Assembly: GCA_015068035.1 (NCBI GenBank)
Contig: SVLI01000006.1
Location: 1-64,000, forward strand
Direction of reading: 5' to 3'
DNA: 64,000 bases
DNA from: Oscillospiraceae bacterium
Lineage (GTDB): Bacteria > Bacillota > Clostridia > Oscillospirales > Oscillospiraceae
The position numbers and the translations under genes are program-made. Shown here in pieces: positions 57,754-64,000 of the stretch. The notes below the pieces were generated by a model. It was not told the DNA's origin, searched no databases, and was given only the letters and a program-made list of their open reading frames with translations. The first letter of the stretch is position 1; each line of letters begins with the position of its first letter.

Positions 57754-58344
57754 ATGGACGTGGAGAAAACCATTGCGAATTTGCAGCATCGGCGCTTTCA
57801 GGTGCGCCGTTTTGCCACCGGAGCGGAGGCCGCGGCATATCTCGCCGAAGCCGTCCGCGGCAAGACGGTGGGCATTGGCGGCTGCAAGACCGTGGATCAG
57901 ATCGGCCTTTGGGATATGCTGGAGGACGGTAAGGCTTTTTGGCACTGGAAGCAGGGCGCGGGGGAGGAAATCTATGCCGCGGCAGCCTCGGCCGATGTGT
58001 ATATCACGGGCGCAAACGCCATCAGTGAGGACGGCGAGATTCTGAACATTGACGGACGGGGAAACCGTCTGGCCTCGCAGCTTTATGGGCATGAAAAGGT
58101 CTATGTGGTCAGCAGCGTGAAAAAGATCTGTCCGGATTTTGACAGCGCGCTGTACCGCGCGCGCAACACCGCCGCAACGGAGAATTGCAGGCGCTTTCCG
58201 GCGCAAACGCCGTGTAAACAGGACGGCAAATGCCACGACTGCCGCAGCCCGCAGCGCATCTGTAACGCCTTGGTGGTGCTGTGGGCGCCCATGATGGGCA
58301 TGGAGACGGAGATCGTTCTGATCGACGAGCCCCTTGGAATGTGA
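57754..58344 (+). CDS. LUD-domain (LutC/YkgG-like) protein
   Basis: A 196-residue protein of the LUD (DUF162) family: FQVRRFATGAEAAAYLAEAV, GKTVGIGGCKTVDQIGLW, ADVYITGANAISEDGEILNIDG and VYVVSSVKKI are characteristic. A C-terminal Cys cluster (CKQDGKCHDCRSPQRIC) could bind a metal. LutC works with LutA and LutB in lactate oxidation, but neither gene is nearby, so the role here is open. ATG 57754 has AAGGAGG. It is followed by the tandem MoaF gene after 41 nt. Confidence 0.9.
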   Translation: MDVEKTIANLQHRRFQVRRFATGAEAAAYLAEAVRGKTVGIGGCKTVDQIGLWDMLEDGKAFWHWKQGAGEEIYAAAASADVYITGANAISEDGEILNIDGRGNRLASQLYGHEKVYVVSSVKKICPDFDSALYRARNTAATENCRRFPAQTPCKQDGKCHDCRSPQRICNALVVLWAPMMGMETEIVLIDEPLGM

Positions 58345-58385
58345 AAAAAGCAATTTTATAAATAAAAAACGGAGGTAGCGCAAAG

Positions 58386-60149
58386 ATGTTCTTTACAAGA
58401 TTTGACCCCATGACCGATCAGGAAGTGTTTGAAAAGCTGGATGCGCAGCGCAAGCCTGCTGATGCCTGCTGCAAATGTCTTGCCGGCAAGTCTTTCAGCG
58501 CAAAGCTGGAGGGCGAATTTGCTCCCGCGCAGCTGGATTATGAATTCCTGGACGCGGAAAACCTCAGCTTCACCGAAAACGGTGTGCGCTATGAAGCGCC
58601 CTATGCCGCGGCCACGCTGGGGCAGGTGACGCTGTTTAGCCATCTTGTGCCCGGCACGACCCGCGGCTGGCACGGCATTCTGGACTGGGAGACGAAGGCC
58701 ATCACCATGTTCGAGACCTGGTTTGGCGTTACCGTTCCCGTGGGCGGCGACCTTATGGGGAAGCGCGAGCCCGATCATTACCGTGATGTGCCGCGCGAGA
58801 TTCAGCGCCACTATCACTTCGGCTGGGCCGACTTCGGAAATGAGAAGCCGGAGAAACTGCACACCACCACCAACCGTCTCGAGGGCCGCGGCCTGCATTG
58901 GAACTTCTCCACGGGTTATGAGCTTTTGACCTTCTTCCCCAGCGTCATCTGCTCCACGCTGGTGGAACTGGGCCCCAAAATGGGCGGCATCACCGTGACC
59001 AATCCCTCGGACTTCCTGAAGATCAACGACCGCTATTTCATCTACACCCGCAGTGAGGTGGAGTTCTCCGGCAAGTTCTGGATCGAGGTCGTGGATTTTG
59101 CCAAGCTCAATGCCATCGGCATGGCGTTCGGCTTTGAAAAGGATAACAGCTTCACCTACGCTTTCCACACCGCAACGCTGGAGATCACCGGCGACATCGC
59201 GCATATGGAAAACATCTTCTCCGAGGGCGACAAGGAGCCGCCGATGGCCAGACTGGTCGGCCGTCATGGCGGGCGCTATGCCTACCGTCCGCTGGACTAC
59301 GATGTGCCCATGCCGCATGATGAGGCGCTGGCGTGTGCCCGCAAGGCGCAGAGCATCTATGAAAGCGACAGCGGCATCATGGCCAGCCGCAACAACCTGC
59401 CCTTCTCCGAATTCCTCGCGGGCAAGCAGTTCAAAATCAAGCTCGACTGTGAGACCTATGCCGCCGCGCCCTGGAACGGCGATCAGAGCATCGTCTATGA
59501 ATACGACGTGCTCACGGCTGAAAAGCTCCGCTGGCGCGTAAGCGGCGGGGAATGGCAGGAGGAGGAATACCGCTGCTTCGAGCCCGCGCCGGACATCTAT
59601 TTCTTCGCGCATATGTGCACGGGTGACCCCGACTTTGCAAACCTGACGCATGCCTGCGATTTCTCCAACGGCCTGACCACGACCATCCGCGCGCAGATCG
59701 GCAACTGGCACAGCGAGTGGGAAGCCGGCTCCAAGGTCAACTTCGGCACGCTGGAGTACGGCGACATCGTGCCGCCCTTTGCCCGGCGTCACCACTTCAC
59801 CACCGACCTGGTGGGCAAGGCCTACGCCTGGTGCTACGGCTCGCACATGAGCTCCATCCATGTTTACTCCTCGCCCGAGAGCTACAGCTGGACGATCTTC
59901 CAGGACAACAACTCCGGCGGCGCCACATGGTCGAGCCCCTGCTACTATATCAAGCTGCGTGAGGACGCCTATCTCCTCCAGTGGGTTGAGGAGAACTGCA
60001 ACGGCATCCAGACCGTCGTGGTGCTCAACCCGCGGCTGCTCCACGATGCCGGCTTCTCCTACGGCGTGAATCACGGCGGCCTGATCCACCATGTGACCGG
60101 CGCCGTGGCCCGCGATCTGGGAACCTTTGACATCAAGGGCTATTTTTGA
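58386..60149 (+). CDS. tandem MoaF-like (calycin fold) protein
   Basis: A 587-residue soluble protein without signal peptide. It appears to hold two MoaF-type units, each with a beta-rich N part and C part: first FLDAENLSFTENGVRYEAPYAAATLGQVTLFSHLVPG..., second YEYDVLTAEKLRWRVSG...YFFAHMCTGDP. The last ~110 residues (VGKAYAWCYGSHMSSIHVYSS ... YLLQWVEENCNGIQTVVVLN) resemble the MoaF C-terminal domain closely. MoaF proteins are lipocalin-like and poorly understood; a role in molybdenum cofactor was once proposed. No moa genes lie nearby. The operon partner is a LUD protein, suggesting small-molecule metabolism or ligand binding. Confidence 0.83.
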   Translation: MFFTRFDPMTDQEVFEKLDAQRKPADACCKCLAGKSFSAKLEGEFAPAQLDYEFLDAENLSFTENGVRYEAPYAAATLGQVTLFSHLVPGTTRGWHGILDWETKAITMFETWFGVTVPVGGDLMGKREPDHYRDVPREIQRHYHFGWADFGNEKPEKLHTTTNRLEGRGLHWNFSTGYELLTFFPSVICSTLVELGPKMGGITVTNPSDFLKINDRYFIYTRSEVEFSGKFWIEVVDFAKLNAIGMAFGFEKDNSFTYAFHTATLEITGDIAHMENIFSEGDKEPPMARLVGRHGGRYAYRPLDYDVPMPHDEALACARKAQSIYESDSGIMASRNNLPFSEFLAGKQFKIKLDCETYAAAPWNGDQSIVYEYDVLTAEKLRWRVSGGEWQEEEYRCFEPAPDIYFFAHMCTGDPDFANLTHACDFSNGLTTTIRAQIGNWHSEWEAGSKVNFGTLEYGDIVPPFARRHHFTTDLVGKAYAWCYGSHMSSIHVYSSPESYSWTIFQDNNSGGATWSSPCYYIKLREDAYLLQWVEENCNGIQTVVVLNPRLLHDAGFSYGVNHGGLIHHVTGAVARDLGTFDIKGYF

Positions 60150-60210
60150 AAAACACGCTTTGCGGCGATTTCGGATTTGACGAATAAGTCTTAATCCCGC
60201 AACAGGACGA

Positions 60211-60250
60211 AAACAAAGAACGGGCGCACGTTTTCGTGCGCCCGTTCTGC
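60211..60250. terminator. terminator hairpin after the MoaF gene
   Basis: A perfect 14-bp stem (60217-60230 with 60235-60248) with a T4 loop. T's follow mainly on the minus strand, so efficiency on the plus strand is uncertain. Confidence 0.6.
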
Positions 60251-60447
60251 TGCTTCTTCCGGAGCTGCGCCACGCGCCCTCTCGGAGCAAGGGGAGGGCA
60301 CAAGGGAGCGGCGCACTTAGCAAGTGTGAAAGCCTCGGCTTTCGCCCGAAAAACGCGCCATAGGCTTTTTCGCTTTGAAATCGCCGGAGATGTAAGATTT
60401 TTTGCTGCCGAAAAAAGATTTTTTTGGACTTTTTTCGCACCCATATT

Positions 60448-60476
60448 CACAAAACGGCGGGAGTATGATATACTAC
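60448..60476 (+). promoter_or_regulatory. promoter of the envelope cluster
   Basis: TTCACA (60448-60453), 17 nt, TATACT (60471-60476). Confidence 0.65.
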
Positions 60477-60598
60477 ATTGGATTTGTGTTTCAGCTCAGG
60501 CGCTGTGCGGAGAAAAAGCGCTTGCTGAAGCTTTTTGGAATGTTATATGTGCGCGATTTTGCGCGGCTATTATGTAAGAAAAAGAGAGGAACACGGAA

Positions 60599-61675
60599 AT
60601 GAAAGGTCGTCATCAGGCTCCCGCCACCGGGCGCATCAAAACCGGTGTGGGACGCTTCCTTGCTGTGCTGTGCAGCGTGGTGCTGTTTTTGGTGATCGGG
60701 CTCTACTGCGTGATGCTTGTGCTGACGCACGGACCCTCGGAGAATGCCACGCGCATCTTCGTGCTCTCGGCCAACGAGACCAGCGCGATGAAGTTTTTGC
60801 CTTCTCTTTGCATGTCAAAGACAGAGATCGAGGAGATTTTGTCCGGCGTCGGACAGACGGAGATTGAAGCCCCTCCGGTGGATCCCGCGCTGACAGAGCT
60901 GGGCTATGCCCCCGGTGTGGAGCCGCCGAAAGTTCAGCCGGAGACGGAGAAACCGCCCGAGACGCAGCCGGAGCTTGAGGTGCTGGACATCAAGGGCGCA
61001 ACCTATAAGGGCAAGCTCATGATCGTGAAGGATCCCTCCCGCGTGATTGTGGGAACGCTGGATCATTACGGCACGGGCTACGGTTTGTATCTGACGGAGT
61101 TTATCGAGAAATATAACGCGGTCGGCGGCACGAATGCCGGCGGCTTTGAGGACATCAACGGCAACGGCACCGGCGCAATTCCGGACGGTCTGGTCATTAA
61201 GGACGGAAAGCTGGCCTGGGGTCAGCCGGGCCTGTTCTATAATGACGTGATCGGCTTTGATGCCGAGCATAAGCTCCACGTCGGCAATATGACCGGACAG
61301 GCGGCGCTGGATTTGGGCATCGTTTCCGCGGTGAGCTTTGCGCCGGGACCGGTGCTGATCAAGGACGGCGTGGTGCAGACCAATTTGGGAGGCGGTATGA
61401 ATCCCCGCACCTGCATCGGCCAGCGTCCGGACGGAACTGTCCTTTTGGCGGTGATCGAGGGGCGGCATCCCAGTTCCTTTGGCGCGACGTATGACGATCT
61501 TGCCAAGCTGATGAGTGATTACGGCGCGGTGAACGCCGCGAACCTGGACGGCGGATCTTCCTCCACCATGTTCTATGAGGGCGAGCAGATTACCAGAGGC
61601 TCTAACATTGTCGGTTCGCGTCAGATGGCCACGGCCATTCTGATTCTGCCGGAAAAGGAAGGGGGCGCATCCTGA
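60599..61675 (+). CDS. phosphodiester glycosidase (NAGPA/DUF2233) membrane protein
   Basis: A 358-residue protein with one N-terminal membrane helix (LAVLCSVVLFLVIGLYCVML, about 21-40), a Pro/Glu linker (95-125) and an outside NAGPA domain. Visible landmarks are VGGTNAGGFED, SFAPGPVLIKDG, NPRTCIGQRPDGTVLLAVIEGR and AANLDGGSSSTMF. The family cleaves sugar phosphodiesters and in Firmicutes often acts in cell-wall glycopolymer or exopolysaccharide turnover. It overlaps the next gene by 1 nt (TGATG), so the two are probably made together. Confidence 0.92.
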   Translation: MKGRHQAPATGRIKTGVGRFLAVLCSVVLFLVIGLYCVMLVLTHGPSENATRIFVLSANETSAMKFLPSLCMSKTEIEEILSGVGQTEIEAPPVDPALTELGYAPGVEPPKVQPETEKPPETQPELEVLDIKGATYKGKLMIVKDPSRVIVGTLDHYGTGYGLYLTEFIEKYNAVGGTNAGGFEDINGNGTGAIPDGLVIKDGKLAWGQPGLFYNDVIGFDAEHKLHVGNMTGQAALDLGIVSAVSFAPGPVLIKDGVVQTNLGGGMNPRTCIGQRPDGTVLLAVIEGRHPSSFGATYDDLAKLMSDYGAVNAANLDGGSSSTMFYEGEQITRGSNIVGSRQMATAILILPEKEGGAS

Positions 61676-62814
61676 TGGCGGAGCGCGCTGCAAGCATGGA
61701 TATGAAGAAAAATCGTTGGCGCAGGGGCTTTTGCATTTACTTGGGCGTGCTTGCCCTTGTGTTGGTGGCAACGCTGGTTGTGCTCTGGGTCGCGCTGTCG
61801 CGCGGACAGGCGCGTGTGGATGCGGATAATGCGCTTTCCGCGGAACAGGCACGGCAGGAGGAGCTTGCCGCTGAGCAGGCGCTGCAGGATCGCCGCGATC
61901 TGGAGGATAGCTTCCTGCGCTTTGCGCGGGAGGCGGATGCAGAGCAATGGGCGCAGTACTATCCCGAGACCTCCCGTTATGAGAGCTGGGATACGGTGAA
62001 GGGTTCGCTGGCTGCGCTGCTCTCCGGCGAGCCGACCTGCTATAAGGCGGAGGATTGGTCGCTGGAAAATCCGCATTATCTGATTTATCGGGAAGAAGCG
62101 CCCTTTGCCGAAGTGACCATGGTCAAACAGGACAACAGCTGGCAGGTCGGTCAGGCTGAGCTGCTGCTGCAGGGTGACAAGAGCGGAAGCATCCGCGTTC
62201 CGGAGAGCTGCATCGTCTATTGTGGTGATGTGGAACTTGGAGCGGAGAACATCACGGAGCAGGATTTTGCGCTTCGCGAGATGGATTTCCCCGAAGAACT
62301 GACGACCGGCATCGTGCGCGGAAAAACCTGTGTCGTGAACGGTCTGTTTGCCGAAGCGGCGTTTCGTGTGGAGGCGCCGGAGGGCTTGCGTGCTGTGAGC
62401 ATTGAGGAGGACACATGGGCGCTTGCGCTGCAGGAGACAGAGGCGGAGACTTATCAGAAGAAGGCCGAGGCGTTGGTGAAGAGCCTTGTGTACTATTACA
62501 TGTGGGGCAATCAGAACACATATAACAACATGATTGCTGCCGCGAGCAAAACCGTAAAGGGAAGCCCGGCATACGAAGTGATCAGCAGCACCTATGACGG
62601 CGTCACCTGGACGAACTGCTTTTCCGGCAACTACAGCTGCGAAGCCAAAGCCGGTGATGTGCTGGTGTGGGCGGATAACTGCTACAGTGTGGATGTGGCC
62701 TGCAAGGCTACCGGATTTAACGGACAGAACGAGAAAACCATGGATGGTGCATACCGCATCATCTTCACGGACAGCGGCAATGGCTTTGGCATCACGGGAC
62801 TCGAGACGCTCTGA
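61675..62814 (+). CDS. single-pass membrane protein of unknown function
   Basis: A 379-residue protein with a basic N-terminus, one membrane helix (YLGVLALVLVATLVVLWVAL, about 22-41), a Glu/Ala/Gln-rich coiled segment and a ~300-residue outside region with an N-terminal helical and a C-terminal beta part. No family recognised. It is translationally coupled to the NAGPA gene and followed 26 nt later by the GT2-GtrA gene, so it probably belongs to an envelope glycan pathway. Confidence 0.8.
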   Translation: MAERAASMDMKKNRWRRGFCIYLGVLALVLVATLVVLWVALSRGQARVDADNALSAEQARQEELAAEQALQDRRDLEDSFLRFAREADAEQWAQYYPETSRYESWDTVKGSLAALLSGEPTCYKAEDWSLENPHYLIYREEAPFAEVTMVKQDNSWQVGQAELLLQGDKSGSIRVPESCIVYCGDVELGAENITEQDFALREMDFPEELTTGIVRGKTCVVNGLFAEAAFRVEAPEGLRAVSIEEDTWALALQETEAETYQKKAEALVKSLVYYYMWGNQNTYNNMIAAASKTVKGSPAYEVISSTYDGVTWTNCFSGNYSCEAKAGDVLVWADNCYSVDVACKATGFNGQNEKTMDGAYRIIFTDSGNGFGITGLETL

Positions 62815-62840
62815 GCCGATTTGCAGAAAGAAAGAAAACA

Positions 62841-63911
62841 ATGAATCTGGAACATGTGACAATTGTTCTGCCCTCCCTGAACCCGGATGAAAAGCTGATG
62901 CTGGTGATCCGCGGACTGCTGGAGGAGGGTTTTTCGGACATCGTGCTGATTAACGACGGCAGCAGCCCCGAGCATATGCAGCCGTTTCGGGAGGCGGCAG
63001 AGATTCCGGAAGTGACGCTGTTGACCCACCCGGAAAACAAGGGAAAGGGCCGCGCGATGAAAACCGCTTTCGCCTGGTGTTTGGAGAACCGGCCGGAGCT
63101 GAAAGGCGTTGTCACCGTGGACGGGGACAATCAGCACCGTCCGGCGGACGTGCGCCGCTGCGCGCTGGCCATGCTCGAGCAGCCGGAAAAGCTGTGGCTC
63201 GGCGTTCGGGATTTTGACGGCGAGAATGTGCCGCCCAAGAGCCGGACAGGTAACCGGACCACAAGGGCCGCGCTGCGTATTTTCTGCGGCGTGAAAGTCA
63301 GCGACACGCAGACCGGCCTGCGGGCCATATCGGCTGCGCTGCTTCCGCAGATCAGCCAAATTCCGGGTGAGCGCTATGAATACGAAACGGAGATGCTCCT
63401 TGCCGCGCATCGCGCGCATATCGGCTTTGGCGAAGTGACCATCGAAACCGTTTATATTGACGGGAATCAGACAAGCCATTACCGTCCGCTGCACGACAGC
63501 CTGCGCATTTTGCGGATCGTGCTGAAGTACGTCTCCAGCGCGGCGATCTCATTCCTTGTGGACGTGGGACTGTTTACGCTGCTGAACCTGCTGCTTAACG
63601 GCAGCGTGGAGCCCGGCGCGCGGCGGTTGATCGCCACGGTGGCGGCGCGTGTGGTGTCCTCGCTGGTGAACTATACGTTAAACCGCAATGTGGTTTTCCA
63701 GGATCGCGGCTCTGTCCGCGGTTCGCTGCTGCGGTATTACATCCTTGCGGTGGTGCAGGCCGCGGCCTCTTATGGGCTGCTGAGTCTGCTCAGCGTTCTG
63801 TTTGGCGCAACGCCTGCTGCCGAGACGCCGCTGAAGCTGCTGGTGGATTTGATCCTGTTCCTGCTGAGCTATCAGATCCAGCTTCGCTGGGTTTTCCGCG
63901 GGGAAAAATAA
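62841..63911 (+). CDS. GT2 glycosyltransferase fused to a GtrA-like membrane domain
   Basis: A 356-residue protein. The N-terminal ~230 residues are a GT2 (DPM1-like) transferase: TIVLPSLNPDEKL, LINDGSSPEHM, metal motif VDGDNQH (near 93-99), and DTQTGLRAIS. The C-terminal ~125 residues carry four membrane helices of the GtrA type (FLVDVGLFTLLNLLL, LVNYTLNRNVVFQ, ending YQIQLRWVF). Such fusions load a sugar on undecaprenyl phosphate and may flip it for use outside. A terminator follows at the window end. Co-directional with the two envelope genes upstream. Confidence 0.93.
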   Translation: MNLEHVTIVLPSLNPDEKLMLVIRGLLEEGFSDIVLINDGSSPEHMQPFREAAEIPEVTLLTHPENKGKGRAMKTAFAWCLENRPELKGVVTVDGDNQHRPADVRRCALAMLEQPEKLWLGVRDFDGENVPPKSRTGNRTTRAALRIFCGVKVSDTQTGLRAISAALLPQISQIPGERYEYETEMLLAAHRAHIGFGEVTIETVYIDGNQTSHYRPLHDSLRILRIVLKYVSSAAISFLVDVGLFTLLNLLLNGSVEPGARRLIATVAARVVSSLVNYTLNRNVVFQDRGSVRGSLLRYYILAVVQAAASYGLLSLLSVLFGATPAAETPLKLLVDLILFLLSYQIQLRWVFRGEK

Positions 63912-63961
63912 TCCGCGCCGGGGAATACACAACCCTGCCCGGACAGGAAATTCATAAAATC

Positions 63962-64000
63962 AAAAACCCGACCTGTGATTTTGTTCACAGGTCGGGTTTT
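63962..64000 (+). terminator. terminator of the envelope cluster
   Basis: AAAACCCGACCTGTGA pairs with TCACAGGTCGGGTTTT at the window end. Confidence 0.85.

Larger units (their letters stand above)
60150..60598 (+). other. 449-nt region without a gene
   Basis: It contains the hairpin at 60217-60248 and the promoter at 60448-60476 for the next operon, with a ~115-nt leader. The stretch 60256-60380 is GC-rich with small inverted repeats (for example AAAGCCTCGGCTTT) and could be a degraded repeat, but no second copy is seen in the window. Confidence 0.55.

Noticed and set aside
57754-58344. lutC of a lactate utilisation operon
   Set aside because: The LUD domain is clear, but lutA and lutB are absent and the partner is a MoaF-like protein.
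1-64000. rRNA operon, prophage, integrase or transposase
   Set aside because: No rRNA-like sequence and no integrase, transposase or phage structural protein among the frames.

Overview
The window looks like chromosome of an uncultured, anaerobic, spore-forming gut member of the Clostridia (Oscillospirales/Christensenellales-like). The reasons are a GC-rich Firmicutes style with AGGAGG ribosome sites and sigma-A promoters, a SpoIVFA/SpoIVFB-like sporulation pair, many lipoproteins and zinc-ribbon proteins, a glycyl radical enzyme and ferredoxin-linked flavoproteins. No rRNA, prophage, insertion sequence or CRISPR array was seen. Taxonomy is inference.

Layout. 1-1.9 kb: a CARF/Card1-like nuclease cut by the left edge, and a divergent short-chain dehydrogenase. 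1.9-12.6 kb (minus): a probable 11-gene operon from one sigma-A promoter with a ~185-nt leader. It holds equivalents of the Bacillus YdjG (zinc ribbon), YdjH (TPM) and YdjI (SPFH) membrane-stress proteins, without PspA, mixed with lipoproteins, a DUF4428 protein and small membrane proteins. 12.9-16.9 kb (minus): more lipoprotein/zinc-ribbon genes and a pseudo-receiver. 17-26.7 kb (minus): a repeat-rich sortase-type surface protein, a large lipoprotein and a three-gene sensory operon (membrane sensor, histidine kinase, LuxR-type regulator). Three promoters here carry the same 20-bp box exactly 19 nt upstream of the -10, a likely regulon of that system.

26.8-33.7 kb: housekeeping-like genes (propeller lipoprotein, XRE repressor with twin palindromic operators, tRNA-Leu, radical SAM pair, SpoIVFA/B-like pair, tRNA-Pro, tRNA-Gly, GNAT). 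33.7-38.4 kb (minus): an ECF sigma factor, a large membrane protein, and a split version of that protein encoded by two genes. Two near-identical ECF-type promoters and an attenuator-like leader with a possible 32-aa leader peptide lie here.

38.5-51.3 kb: a catabolic island. Two tandem ferredoxin/flavoprotein operons share LysR-type boxes with the divergent lysR gene, which sits behind four 34-bp iterons. A PucR-type regulator, an NMO/FabK-like flavoenzyme, a PhlG/phloretin-hydrolase-like C-C hydrolase, a glycyl radical activase and a glycyl radical enzyme follow. Anaerobic breakdown of an acyl-phenol or flavonoid-type compound is the working hypothesis.

51.4-64 kb: a lipoprotein with two copies of a Trp-rich domain also found at 13.8-14.3 kb, a ROK kinase with a GH120-like beta-xylosidase, a membrane acyltransferase, a LUD plus tandem-MoaF operon, and an envelope cluster (NAGPA-type glycosidase, membrane protein, GT2-GtrA fusion).
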